Assembly (NCBI RefSeq): GCF_002127325.2
Contig: NC_035448.2
Location: 122,989,422 to 123,053,421 of the forward strand
Length of the DNA stretch: 64,000 nucleotides
Source: Helianthus annuus
Taxonomy: Eukaryota > Streptophyta > Magnoliopsida > Asterales > Asteraceae
Direction: 5' to 3'
Part shown: positions 11,296 through 23,227 of the stretch, in pieces
Numbering within the stretch: the first letter of the stretch is position 1
Layout: each line of letters opens with the position of its first letter
Translations under genes and position numbers: made by a program
The notes under the pieces: model-generated
Seen by the model: the letters and a program-made list of their open reading frames with translations, nothing else
Told to the model about the DNA's origin: nothing
Database searches by the model: none

Positions 11296-11307
11296 GCTCT
11301 GATACCA
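11296..11307 (-). promoter_or_regulatory. Primer-binding site (initiator tRNA-Met type)
   Basis: On the minus strand it reads TGGTATCAGAGC, three bases after the LTR end (GGGTGTGACA). This is the usual plant match to the 3' end of initiator tRNA-Met and fixes the element's orientation. Confidence 0.95.
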
Positions 11308-11310
11308 ATC

Positions 11311-14300
11311 TGTCACACCCCTTTCTGCGGCGGAAGCACGAGGTGTGATCATGAAAGGTTCTCATTGCATACGAAAGGTAAACATACTATATGCTCGAAA
11401 ATAACTTCAAATTTCCATAATTTGAAATCATAGGTTAGCGTTTACATCGCGAGTTAACATAAAACATTGTCTTAAAAGGTTTACACTTTATTTAAAGACA
11501 AACACAAGCGACATCCACGAGCATAAGAGAGACCACGCGCACATCCATCCTAGTTACCTGAAATACATGTGAGTTTTGGAAAAACGTCAACATAATGTTG
11601 GTGTGAATTCATGCCGTTTTGTTTTGCACTTTTATATACTTTGTATGAAAACATATTTTGTGAATAAATCGAGTTTTCATAAAATCCAGTTTCATGTGTA
11701 CACCACGTACTCATGTATGATTCAAATTTTTCTAGAGTACCCCACGTACTCAAGTATAATCCATGCTTTTCTTGAGTACCCCACGTACTCAAGTATTCAT
11801 CAAGTTTTAGAATGGTATGAGTTTTTATGTAAATTAAGTATTCCTGTATGTATCAGGATTGTTAATGGGTTGCAAAGCCATTAACGTGTGACACGACATA
11901 GGAAGTCACCAAACCTTAGGCATTTAATTGGTATATTCTGAGACACAAAAGCACTACTCGATACTCGCCCTCATCGAGAGTGTGGCTGCCCGGCACCCGT
12001 TAGATCTAACCTTTTGTTCTGCGGTCTAGGTATATTGTTGATTAATGGTGCTTCTGTACCCTATTCGTGACACGATTCCTCGCATCATTTTTCATAGCGC
12101 ATCCTACTTGGTACTCTTTCTCACCAAGCGCGCTTCTCATAGTCCTATTTCACAACACACTTGGTACTCGTTCTCACCAAGTGCGCTTCTCGTTTTCTTA
12201 TTTCACAACACACTTGGTACTCGTTCTCACCAAGTGCGCTTCTTGTATTCTTATATCGCAAAACACTTGGTACTCGTTCTCACCAAGTGTGCTTTTTATT
12301 ATCATACCATTTGTTAAACATAAAAATATCTGTAACATGTATTTCACCCCCGAAGTTATAAAACTGAAAACAGTTAAGAGAAAAGGGGGAGCATGAACTC
12401 ACAACTTTGCGTTCCTGTGCGTCGTAAACTTCACCGGGTTTGCTTATTTAACGTCGTAACCTATACGCGTTTTCTTAACGTTAGTCACTAGACTTGCGTC
12501 GCACAAGTTCAGTCACTCACTTTTGTATTCGTATTGTCGTGTTAAAAATATTTCATATTTTTAACTAAGTATCTTACTTATATTATTTTTCGCAAATTAA
12601 TATAAGTATCTTGTGTTTTGCACTTTGCACCCGAATTATGTGTCTTGTATATTGTATGTGTATTTTCATGTTTATACTCCTCATGAGTATTTAGTGTATT
12701 TTTACGTCTTAATACGCTAGTACGTATAACACATACTATATACACTTAGCACAAAAGTTGGTGATAAAATAATATATATTTTTTTCTCAAAAATATACAT
12801 ACATATATCCATTTTTATTCTTGAAGAAATCCTCATTTCTTATCACCAAAAATTAGGGAAACCTTGGTAATACTCTTAAATACATTTTTAGTGAATGAGT
12901 TCCTCAAAAACTTATATTTTTCTAAGTGTCAAAATTTATAAAAATTTTGGCAGAGTTTCCCCTAAAAATGGAGGTTTCCCATGTTTTCAAAACATGTGTT
13001 TATTTTCTTTTAAATCGTCCACAATCAACATCAACAATTATCAACAATAATCATCAACAACATTCACTAATTACTCCATTTCATGAACTTGAATATTTAC
13101 AAAAATTGTGTAGTAGCTTACTAGCACATTTAGTAAGTCTTGTTATCTTTAAAAATAAGTTTAGTTTCTTAAAAACCTTATTTTTAAAGAATATAAAGTT
13201 TCACAACTTCTAGTTGGTTTTTATGAAAATTATTTCTTTGTTAAAACTTTTGTTACACAAATGTCCATACACTTGTTTGTTCACAAAAATCACTTTTGTT
13301 TATGTAAGATCCGGTTTAGAACATGTGGTTTCTTTTGACGCTTGGTCCTTTGAAAATACCACTTGTAGATCCGTAGATCTACTAGTTTACAACACTATTT
13401 CATAGGAAACATTGATTTTACACAAGTTCATGCTTAGTAAGTAGTAGTGTTCATCATTTAACCCTTTACATACTTAAACATACTTTATGTCATGTTTCAT
13501 GGATATGACTAATCCGGGTTAGATGATGATCCGAGTTACTACTAACATAGATCGGCACCAAATAATCACAACACAACAAGTCTTACAAGTTTTACACAAC
13601 TTCATAGCTTTTATCCAAAACATTTAACACTTTTGAAAACTTTTATCATGTCATCTTTTAAGTTCATGAGTTTTAACCGACAAAGTTTATTTTAACCACT
13701 TTAGAATAGATCAAGAGGGTGATTAGGAATACTTACTACTAGCACAAGGCTAGGGAAGTTCAAGAGATCAAATGAAGTGGATAAAAGCAAACGAAGAAGG
13801 TTCTTCAAGATCTACAAGCTCCACACTTCGTTAGACACCTTCTTGCATCTTATGTAAAGCTTGGGATGGTTGAACAATTGACAAAGATGGTGGTGGTTTG
13901 GGTGGTGGCTCACGGCCGTAGAGGGAGAGAGAGGAAGGGAGTGAGTGGTGAAGTGAAGATGGTGGTGAGATCTTGTGTACTTATAATATTTGCAAGATCT
14001 TCCAAAATATCTATTGAAATCTTACAAGATCTAGTTAATATCTAAATAAATCAAAGTGGATCCAAGGAGATTGTGTAAGATCATACAAGATCATCCAATT
14101 TAGGCATGTGGGCCGATTTTAAGTTTAGGGGGGAAGGGGTCTAGTTGTAAATTTTAATCATAAGTTATCTTATAGTACTTTCATGATCTTTCTCCATATC
14201 TTTCAAGATCTTTATAAATCTTATAGAATCCAAGAAATATCACATAATATCTAAATAAATCTTGGCAAGATATTAAAGGATTTAGCTAGATCTTACAATA

Positions 14301-15225
14301 TCCTAGAGTATCTTGGTAATAGCTTATGAAATCAAAAGAAATCCAAGCAAGATCATATTAAATCTATATAGATCTTACAATATCCAAATAAATCCAAGAA
14401 AGATCATAATAAATCTAATGGGATTTTGTAGGATGTTGGCAAATATTTGGTGGGGCCACCCCCTTTATGACCGTGAATAATATGGGGGGGGGGGGGGGTA
14501 ATGTGTAAATTCCAAACTCAAATTTGTAAACAAGTTAGCTTTCATGTGTAACTTTAGGGACTTGTTATGTTATTATGTTATAAGGGGTGTTATGGTGTTC
14601 GGGGACCATAACTAGTTCAGAAATATTAAAATAATACTTCTAGTATTATTTTGATGTTCCGGGTAATGTCCGGCTGTTCGGTTAGACACCGATTCGTTTA
14701 AGTGTTAAATTACACTTTCTAGTGTCTTTTATGTACCCTTTTTGTATCCTTTCGATGCCCAACACTTAGGGAAATATTCCGGATATTAAAACGACACTTC
14801 TGCATAATATTCATATGCTTAAATGCTGAATTATTGCTGAATTATACATATTCTGCACTTAAAGTGCGTTTCGGGTGCTTTTTATTGCTTAATTTTGCTT
14901 TCGCAATGTATATATATTAAACCCTTATATGTATCCTTGGGTTTTAATGTATTCTTGTCGTAGAACCTACACCTAGGCCTCCATTCTAATGTCTGACTGC
15001 TTTCTGCAGTTCTGTTGACACATCGTGTCTTACCGGTGAATTTACTTAGTATTTTTGACGCAACGCTCTTGTTTATGCATAAAGCAGTATTCTGTAGTAT
15101 ACAACGTGCATGAATTCACTTGCTTAACATCAAATCAGTCAATACTGATATTTAAGCACATAATTGCAGTCATTAAATAATGATTAAAGTGTATGGAAAT
15201 TACCGGTTTTGTGCCAGTTGTCACA
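11311..15225 (-). repeat. 5' LTR of nested chromovirus
   Basis: This copy starts TGTCACACCC on the plus strand and ends TTGTCACA at 15225, followed by the ATTTA duplication. It is almost identical to 2141-6052 at an offset of 9170. Visible differences include changes near 11660 and 11699, a poly-G run longer by three near 14490, and single changes near 14674, 14885 and 15039. Both hairpin arrays are present (from 11704 and 12107). No gene is seen. Confidence 0.93.
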
Positions 15226-15230
15226 ATTTA

Positions 15231-16325
15231 CTTATATGTTGGGCTTACTTATTGTTTGGGCCGGGCTCTATCATGTCGCACAACACGCTGTGGATCGCAC
15301 AAGGATGTGCTGATCGCACAACGTGTTGGGGCGAGACTTATGTGGGCTTCATCCGTATGATAAACTTATAACATTTGAAACATGCTATGTGTGTACTATG
15401 TTGCCATGATTGATACGTGTTAGCAATATGTTAAACTATGTGTAATCGTATGTGCTTTGCTTGAACCAAACCTGACTCGTATGGTAACCCTGTTAGGACG
15501 TGATTGACCATTTTTAATTCAAGTAACTTTGGTATAATCTGCCGAGCAAACCAAGGTGAGTTCATTGCATTTTCTCAAGCATGCGTCCCGGTGGTTTGGG
15601 ACAACTGGTAAACATTTGGAAGGGAAATTTGGGGTAAACAACTGAAACATAGAAACAATCATTTACCGGATTGCCTGTAAGGCAATGGGGTAATTAGTTG
15701 ATAGCGCTATTAGGTTTGGCACCCTCACACCGGGCCGTAAGGACGGGCGTGAACTAATTACTGGGACAACTTGTAACGCGGATATAAGACCTCCTACAGC
15801 TTGTCAAGGTTGTTTGATACCTTGACTTTGACCAATGCCTGTAAGGCATTGGGGTTAGGCATTCCCATCATTGACGCTGCATACGGTACAACAAACGAAT
15901 TAACAACGATATCAGAAACAAACAACGAGTTGATTTAACTAATATCTGGTAACTTCACACGTAAGCAACACCTTGAACTCACCAGCGTAGTCTGACACAC
16001 TTGTTTGCATGCTTGTAGGTCGTTAACTTTGGAACATGGACTTGCTATCTGGGCGTGCTGGAGTGGTCATGGATCGAAGCTACTGGATCATTGATAATTG
16101 ATACATTGATTTTAAGTTTATTTTGAAACAATTACTAAACAACTTATCATATGCTTCCGCTACATAACTCTTGGAAATTAATATTGTGTTTGACATTTAA
16201 TCTTGACGATTAATGACATGTTTTATTTAAGTATTTACTATTGGTTCAATGTGATTGGTGGCTCAGACTCTGATGTGTAACACGCCTCGCGGGGTTTCCG
16301 CAGGTGGTATTTTGGGGGTGTTACA
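15231..16325 (+). repeat. 3' LTR of left chromovirus, second part
   Basis: This continues the LTR broken at 2140. It has a few more CGCACAAG words (15285-15325), two versions of a CTGTAAGGCATTGGGG-like word (about 15674 and 15840), and the terminus GGGGGTGTTACA at 16325. The last 60 bp match the reverse complement of the start of the solo LTR at 49571. No gene is seen. Confidence 0.82.
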
Positions 16326-17110
16326 CCATTCCCCTAAACCCCGACCAGGTAGTCAACGCGCTTTATATAGACCGTAAAGACCCAAATGGTGACATCACTT
16401 ACTTTATATAGACAGTAAAGTAACCTCAAGACACCACGAGAAAATGATAAAGAAAATTCACCTTCAACATAAGAAACTAGTTATTAAAGTCATTAATACA
16501 AACCCAAATAAAAAGTGCCGAAAGATTAATTTTCTGAAGTAATACATAATAGAATTGTCTTCACCAAGTGATGTAAGAGGCTTAACCAAACATGGCCTTT
16601 GATTGGCAAGAACCCTTACAATCAATCTTGGATCCCGAGACAACTACATACTCTAAAGATGGATGATGGATGATGGTGGTGGGTGTCGGTGTTGTAGTGG
16701 TGGTGGAGTAGTGACAAAGTGGGAGAGTAGTGGTTTGCCAATGAATGCCTTTCAAGTGAACCAAGCACCCCTATTTATAGCAAGAACAAAAACCTAGCCA
16801 CGGCCCCGTGTCTAGTGGGCACGCCCCGTGGCCATCATGTTCTCTTCCTTCATTAATTGCAATTGTCAGCAGAGGGCCCCACACGACCCTGTGTCTCCTG
16901 GGCATGGCCCCATGGTCAACTCTTTGTTGTACTATCAAGATTCTTCATATCTTAGCGTTGACTACGCCCCGTGTTGAGTTGGGCTCGCCCCTATGGTGGG
17001 CGTGGAAGCTTCTACAGGTTTGTCTTTTGTGTAGGCTCCTGACCACACCCCATGCCCAGCTGGGCACGGCCTCGTGGCCAGTCTCTGTTTCCTTGTTTTT
17101 GCTTTGGGAT
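16326..17110 (-). repeat. 3' LTR of Athila-like element, R/U5 side and part of U3
   Basis: The segment is oriented to the minus strand by a good TATA box (CTATAAATAG, 16780-16771). The CACGGCCCCGTGG-type words lie upstream of it (16798-17080). The left end is where the Tekay-like element joins, so the true LTR terminus may be missing. There is no gene; small frames here come from the GC-rich words. Confidence 0.6.
16771..16780 (-). promoter_or_regulatory. TATA box of Athila-like LTR
   Basis: On the minus strand it reads TTGCTATAAATAGGGG, a textbook plant TATA context. Transcription would run leftwards into a GT-rich leader. Confidence 0.65.
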
Positions 17111-17575
17111 TTGTAGGATCGTTTTCAGACCTAAACGAGTCGATCAGAGGAGTGCTTCACCAATACAAATGGCGGAAACAGATGTATCGATGTTATTTCA
17201 GCTGGAATGCATGAGAAATCACTTTAAACTGTCTTTTGATTGATATTAGATCGTTTACAGTGCTGTAGACACTTCGACAGAGCTTCGCCGTCGGAACTAA
17301 TCTTGTTTTAAAATGAACATGCACATCAGGGTATTTATTGGCCACTAATTCCGCTTGAAAGATTCCAAACGGAATCTAATTCCGTGCGGAATTAGTTCAA
17401 GCGATATTAGATCTCAAATGGAATTAGGGTTCTGAGCGGAATTACCATTCCAAGCAGAATTATAATTCCGTGTGGAATTACCTATAAATCCCATTTCTTG
17501 TTTTGCGCGCCCTGATCTAGCTATTACAATACAAGACCCGATACAAGACGAAGTCGACAGACGTATGCACCAACA
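17111..17575 (-). repeat. 3' LTR of gag-only copia element
   Basis: This is a 465-bp LTR with TTGTAGGATCG at the left and CACCAACA at the right. The centre has several ACGGAATT/AATTCCG words forming small inverted repeats. The TATA region is mutated here (AATAAATACC) compared with the other LTR. Confidence 0.88.
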
Positions 17576-17590
17576 GACTCCCCCTCGGAT
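17576..17590 (-). promoter_or_regulatory. PPT of gag-only copia element
   Basis: On the minus strand it reads CATCCGAGGGGGAGTC directly before TGTTGG of the 3' LTR. Similar AGGGGGAGT tracts occur inside the element near 17755 and 17988. Confidence 0.75.
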
Positions 17591-18447
17591 GTTGACGAGT
17601 CTTCAGTGTCGAGTCTTCGGTTGTCAAACCTTCAGTCTTTATCAGTCTGCTCGCTCTCTCTAAAGATTCTCCATTGTAAGCATCCTCAATCATTCTCTTT
17701 CTCTTCTTTTCAAACTTGGCTTTCTACATCTTCAATCTTTCTCTCGATGTCTTCAGACTCCCCCTTTCAATATGCTGGGATCGTAGTCTGAAATTCACTA
17801 TCTTCAGGCTTTAGATCGAACACCTGGCTTTAGTCAATCTTTATACCTGCATATTCTCTACCTCAAACATAAGTTTCACAAAGATTTTCCAAATTCAGAA
17901 ACTACTTTGCAAGAATCATTCAAAATGATTTAACCTTTGATGAACCACTTGTAAGAAAAACTTTTCATATATTTTAAGCACAAACTCCCCCTCACGAAAT
18001 GTTCATCATGTTTAGTACTAGGAACTTCGAAAATCAGCTTTTCAAAATCAGTTTGGCGAAAATCTTTTTGTATTTTTTTCAAAAGTTTATGCTAAAACAC
18101 ACTTAAAATCTTTTTGAATTTTTGATTTTAAAGAAACGCAGTAAAGAAATATTTACATACAATCTTTTTATGAGTTTGTGTAAGAGGATCATATCAGTTA
18201 ATGAGACATGTCATCAACACCGTTAAGCTTTAGACATTTTAAATTCTAAATGATTCACATAGATTGACAGTTAAATCTTTATACAAAGTTCAACTGTTTT
18301 GAGATACGAATTAGTGTTTTAATTACTTGACTTATTCGAGTGTCCCACCTCAGAATATACTCCTGTATCCAGATTTCTATATTCAGTCTTAAGGTGAATG
18401 TACACTAGTGATATCTGTAAACGGGTAAATGCGAAACCGTGAGAGCT

Positions 18448-18470
18448 CAGGTCAGAACTTCCGTTCAACA
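18448..18470 (-). other. Small hairpin with GGAA loop (module 2)
   Basis: On the minus strand GAAC-GGAA-GTTC is followed by CTGACCTG. The counterparts at 33123-33141 and 54181-54199 have GTAC stems with the same CTGACCTG. The stem changes on both sides (GAAC/GTTC versus GTAC/GTAC), so pairing is preserved. Confidence 0.65.
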
Positions 18471-18600
18471 AAGTGATGACGATTCGACTTTAGGTGTGTC
18501 CTGTTTGGGGATCTTTTCTTCAATTGCCATTGATACATATCTTTCGATAATTCTCAGTTTTTTAGCAGAGGGCTGGCTTTAAGATTAAAGCATTTGCAAA

Positions 18601-18657
18601 GTATTATACGAGGACTAGGCTATTGCTCCCGCAAAATCAGAAGTCCTGGTATAATAC
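18601..18657 (-). other. Large hairpin of conserved 3' block (module 1)
   Basis: Arms GTATTATACGAGGACT (18601-18616) and AGTCCTGGTATAATAC (18642-18657) pair at 15 of 16 positions. On the minus strand the enclosed part starts CTTCTG, contains TTGC-GGGA-GCAA (4 bp, GNRA-type loop) and ends CCTAG. The same layout, with different stems, is at 32963-33024 and 53980-54042. Confidence 0.75.
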
Positions 18658-19046
18658 ACCAGATATCACCACGCACAAAGACCTAGTATGTCAGAAACAA
18701 GAAATCTTTCAAACAAGATTTCGGGGGTTACCCATATATCCGAGAGATGTTCCCTACGAGATAAGTAAGAATTCGTATTTATGTTTATATAATCTACTAA
18801 ATGAGTAAAAATTTACTAACACATCCTTAGTGAGATCATTTATCACTATTAGACTTTCCAAATCTTTAGCGTATTGTGATAGTCCACTGATGTACTATCA
18901 TTTCCTCTTTTATATAACCAAACTCATTTCTGAATTTTTCAATGTTTTTGGCTTTTTTCTGATTTTATCATGTTTTTATATTTTCAAGAAAGATGCCGAT
19001 TCATGCTCCGCGATTACCAACTTGGGAGCTCCGACAAGTCAGATTT

Positions 19047-22000
19047 CTATTCGACGAAGAATATCGACACCCAAGCCTGACCATCGTTGGTTGTAACTTG
19101 TTCAGTCTCACTTGGGGTTTCAACTTTCCTTTTTGACTGATAAAAATCTTTTACCCCTTTAGCCTTCCCCTCAATCATTTTTCCAAAAATATTTTTCACT
19201 ATGGGGTTAAAGGCTTTGCCAACATTCAATTCTTTCTTTTTAGGAAAGAATTGATTTGAAATCTCAACTTTGCCGATTTTAGGTTTCAAATTTTCAGCCC
19301 TTAGTGGTGGAAAATTTACATCATCCACTGGCGGAACTTTCTTCTCCTCTTTGATAACAACTTGAGGCTCCTCTGATTTTATGGAATCAGATTCATCACC
19401 AGAACTATTTCTTGATTTCTTAACAACCCAATTTTGATTGTTAAGTTTCTCCTTTCTTTTGAAAACATTTTTCGAACACTCACCAACCTCAAAATTGAAT
19501 TTTCAAAAACTTTAAGTCTGTTCATTGGTGGTTCGGTTTTCTCAACAATCTTTTCTTTCAGTTTTTCAGAAACTTCCTGTTTTGGTTTGAATGCTTTCGG
19601 ACAATTCCTAGCAATATGACCAACAATTTTGCACTGAAAACAAGTTCTCGTTTCTATCTTCTTCTGAGCAACACTCTTCTTCATTTCTTCTTGCTTCTTG
19701 GCAAGGAATTCTTTGTTCGTTTGCTTTCTGAATGTTTGTTCTTTCTCAGCTTCTGATGATTTTCCTGAAACAAACACAATTTTTGGTTTATAAACTTTTT
19801 CATTTGTATAATTTTTTGGTTGATTAAATCCAAGACCTTTCTTTTTGAAATTGCCATTATGGTTTGGTTTCTTTTGGAAACTATAACCATAATTGTAACC
19901 CATTTTCTTATTTATTCTTTGTTGATCTCTTGAAGTATATTGTTTAGGTTTTCCAGAAAGATTTAAATCTTTTATTTCAAAAATATTTATTTCTGTGATT
20001 TTGAAAACCTTTTTAATCATTTCAATTTTAACACTTCTTATTATCTCATCAGAATATAATTTGTCAGAATCTTTCAAAGTATATGCTACTTTGATCGGTT
20101 CGTCATTCAAATTAGATTTTGATAGCAAAAATTCTTTATCATAAACTCGTTTGTCCTTTTTGACTGTTGACTTTGATGTGTCGGACTTAGACTTTGACTC
20201 AGATTTGGACTCCCCCATTTCATCATTTTCCAACACCTGATCTACAACTTTCTTTATTAACTCGGACTCATGATCAGTGTCGGACGATGTGAACGTAACA
20301 TCAATATTTTCTAGCAAGTTATCTAACGACCCATAATCCCACTTTAAGTTTGTTGCCTTTTCGAATCTTTCAGAATTTGGATTTCGAGGAGAATATCCAT
20401 TTTCAACCGGGGGTGGACATCTATTATAGACAACACTCGGTTTCTTACCAGGAATCTTCACTTCATCATCTCCTTTCATTTAAGACTTCTTCTCTTCCGA
20501 AGTCTTCTCTTCTTCAAACGTCTTCATTCCTTCCACTATGGGGTAAATCTTGTCAACAACAAAAGTAGAACATGAGTAACTTTTTAACAAATCATTTACT
20601 CTCTTGGTTTCGATTTTTTGGGTTTCCAGTTTCAACTCAAGTTCAGCATATTTTTCAGTGTAATAAATGACATTGTCAAGCTGCCTTATGTATGCCCCCT
20701 TTGAGTGTATTCATTGCTACAGCCTGTTCACTGCTCGACTCGTTGTACTTATTCATCTCTCTGTTCAAAACAGCATATGGTTCTTTCAGCCTTTTTATAT
20801 TTTATAGCAGTTCATTATTTTGCTTTATCAGAGATTCACAGTTCATACACTTCTCAGAAACCTTGATAGTATCAGCATCTGTTTTAATTTCAAATTCTGG
20901 AACTTCTTTGACTACTCTCACTTGAACTTTTTCTTCAACCTTTTTCTTTTTCTCAGCTTCAGCTTGTTTCTTTTCTTCTTCCTCTTCATATTTCTTCCTT
21001 TTCTCAGCAGCTCTTTCAACTTGTCTGTATTTTTCTGCCCAATATTCATCAGTATAATCATTAATAACATGAGCAACAAATCCTTTAGCCAGAAATTCTT
21101 TGTCTGGGCAATAATTGTCCCAACTGAAGCCTTTGAGCAATTTTTCATCCTCTTGATCTACCAAGCATGCTTTACTATCATTTAGAATGTATTTATCCCA
21201 ACTGAATCCTTTTGAAGAACTTCCATCATCTTGATTACCGATACAAGCATTCTTTGGATTTTCAATTTCTTTCCTACCATGACAGGTTTGTGGCTGTTGT
21301 TGTTGATATGGCTGTTGAGAAACTTGATGATATATCGCTTTTCGATAGTAGTCATTGTTTCCAAAGGGATTTTGAGCTCCACTTGCTTCACGATTAGTTC
21401 ACTCCCTCTTGAAATGCCCTTTCTCCCTGCAACGAAAACAAGTAACTTTAGACTTATCAAATCGTAAAGTTGAAATATTTGCATCGCGAAAATCATCTCT
21501 GCCTGTGATTTGTTTAAACTTTTCAGCTCGTCTCAACACACTAGCCAAGCACCACTTTATATCCATCAACTCCATCTCCTCAGCATCAACTTGATCGTAA
21601 TCCTCTTTTGTAAGCATTGGATTCCCGATCCTCCCTGCAACTAAACTGCCATAAGATTCAAGTACAGTTACTAACAAAGACATATGGCTTTTAGCAACTT
21701 CCTCGGAGTAATTCTGATCATTTTCAAGATTTAAAGCAATGTTGCATTGAAGAACTTTACCACTCTTTGTTGTAGAAAAATGCGGATCAAATGTTGGGAA
21801 TGAAGTAAATCCAGTTTTAATGTTTGTTCCCTGAGATGAACTTTCAGAGGAACTTTTTGCATTGTAAGCAGTCTCAACTTTTGGAGAAAAGTTTGTTTTG
21901 TCACTAACACCACCTTTGAAGTACAACCCAATGTCTTGTTCTCCATCGTAGTTTTTCATTCTAGCAATCTTTCTTTGTTCCATCTCTTGAGCTTCAAGAT

Positions 22001-22664
22001 GTTTAATAAAATCACTCAGGTTTAGATCTTTATATTCCTTTCTATTATTCCTCAACATCATCAAATACGTTCCCCAAACATCATGTGGCAACGCATCAGC
22101 TAGTTTCTCAATCAACTCATCTTTATCTTTGTTGATGCCCACTCTCATCATGTTTTTCACCAAGTTGCAATATCTTTCAATAATCTGCTTGGTGTTCTCT
22201 GTTCTCAAACCACGAAATAGATCAAATTCTTTCTTCATAAGTGATTTTTTGTTCTTGAGCATATCATCATTACCAAGAAACTTTGTTTCTAATTCTTTCC
22301 AAATCGAATATGCACTTCCGTTGTGTTGAAGTAGAATCAAGATGTCTTCTTTAATCGCTTGCTGTAACAAACTAACCATCAATTTCTCATCTTTATATCT
22401 CTTTTTCTCATCAGGATTCATTTCTCTAATTGGTATTTTCTCATCATTGTTCTTGAGTGGTCTAGTATATTGAAATTCAGTATGTTCCCAAGCATCTATA
22501 TGATATGCTTCAACCCAGTCACCAAAATGTTCGGACCAACCATTATAGTCATCAATATCCAAAAGCTTAGGTGGTTTTTGAGTCGTCCCCGTCTCATTTT
22601 CAAGCAATGTACTTTGAGTAAGAGTCATTGGACTAGCAAAGGCATTATAAAACTCGTTCTCCAT
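19047..22664 (-). pseudogene. Large Gag of gag-only copia element, decayed
   Basis: The start is ATG at 22664 (MENEFYNAF). The order is: UBN2-type gag core (TQKPPKLLDIDDYNGWSEHF to about residue 240); first zinc knuckle (CFRCREKGHFKRE), whose last cysteine codon is a TGA at 21399-21401; a Lys/Glu-rich coiled coil at about 20900-21060; a Ser/Lys-rich region; second knuckle CFQCKIVGHIARNCP near 19600-19640; and an end at GQAWVSIFFVE. Further breaks are a TAA at 20802-20804, a frame change between 20802 and 20482, a TAA at 20480-20482, and a frame change near 19430-19500. The gag ends at its normal terminus with no pol following. Its role in an intact copy would be the nucleocapsid/capsid shell in the cytoplasm. 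Confidence 0.82.
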
Positions 22665-22689
22665 GTTTTGGTTGTCAAAGGTTCACAAA

Positions 22690-23060
22690 CAATTAGTTTC
22701 AAACGAAATTCCTCTTCACACGAAATTACCCTTCAAACGGAATACCTCTTTCCAAGCGAAATTACCCTCTAAACGGAATTACACAAAACTTTCACACGAA
22801 ATTACCCTCACCTTCAAACGAAATTAGTAATTTCGTTCGAAATGTTCAAACGGAATTTAATTCCGTGTGGAATTAAACTTGCTTCCAAACGAAATTAGGT
22901 TCCCTTGAAACGAAATATAATTCCGTATGAGGTTTTCATACGGAATTACAATTTCAAACGAAATTAACAGCTAATTCCGTGCGAAATTACAGCAATGTTC
23001 AAACGAAATAATATCAACTTTTCAAACGGAATTAAGTTTTCGAACTGATTTAAGCCGTAT
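22690..23060 (-). repeat. Leader repeats AAACGAAATTA / AAACGGAATTA
   Basis: Upstream of gag, the words AAACGAAATTA, AAACGGAATTA and TTCCGTGTGGAATT recur about fifteen times in 350 bp. They also occur in this element's LTR centre. The other two copia-like elements have their own versions of leader repeats at 25370-25840 and 48280-48790. Confidence 0.75.
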
Positions 23061-23214
23061 TTATGTCTAAAACTCTCAAGGGTTTGTTAAAACGCTATTA
23101 CGCACACTATATTTGAAAATCAACCCATTTTAACCGTGAAATCAAGTTTAATTGAGAAAAGAAGGTGTAGAAATCAGAAATCGCAGCTGAAATGGTAAGA
23201 ACTCTTCCTCCTGA

Positions 23215-23226
23215 GCTCTGATACCA
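23215..23226 (-). promoter_or_regulatory. Primer-binding site, gag-only copia element
   Basis: On the minus strand it reads TGGTATCAGAGC, one base after the 5' LTR end CCTACAA. It matches initiator tRNA-Met. Confidence 0.93.
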
Positions 23227-23227
23227 C

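Larger units (their letters stand above)
2141..15225 (-). mobile_element. Young nested Tekay-like chromovirus, TSD ATTTA
   Basis: This complete minus-strand element lies inside the LTR of the left chromovirus. The flanks are ATTTA (2136-2140) and ATTTA (15226-15230). LTRs are 2141-6052 (3912 bp) and 11311-15225 (3915 bp). Reading on the minus strand: 5' LTR on the right, PBS 11296-11307, gag-pol 10739 to 6087, pre-PPT hairpin, PPT 6053-6065, 3' LTR. By eye I found only about five substitutions plus a poly-G length change (12 versus 15) between the LTRs, so insertion was recent. The coding region is nearly intact: one in-frame TGA in integrase and a likely intron in gag. Confidence 0.95.
1..16325 (+). 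mobile_element. Tekay-like Ty3/gypsy chromovirus, 3' part, interrupted
   Basis: This is the 3' end of a plus-strand chromovirus that continues off the left edge. What is visible is the end of integrase, a polypurine tract and one 3' LTR. The LTR starts TGTGACAACTCG at 935 and ends GGGTGTTACA at 16325, and is cut at 2140 by a nested 13-kb element. Removing the insert and one ATTTA duplication leaves an LTR of about 2.3 kb. The 5' LTR lies outside the window, so neither target-site duplication nor age can be read. Lineage is inferred from integrase similarity to the nested Tekay-like copy. The solo LTR at 49571-51996 belongs to the same family. Confidence 0.85.
17591..19046 (-). other. 3' non-coding region of gag-only copia element
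   Basis: About 1.45 kb lies between gag and PPT, with no credible gene. It contains two extra PPT-like tracts (near 17755 and 17988), a 16-bp-stem hairpin (18601-18657) and a GNRA-type hairpin (18455-18466). A stretch near 18340-18370 matches the GGAGTATAT...GTGGGACACTCG part of the blocks in the 24646 and 47772 elements. In complete relatives pol would sit upstream of this region. Confidence 0.65.

Noticed and set aside
11296..11307. Possible tRNA genes at TGGTATCAGAGC sites
   Set aside because: Each lies directly next to an LTR end and is the primer-binding site; no cloverleaf around them.
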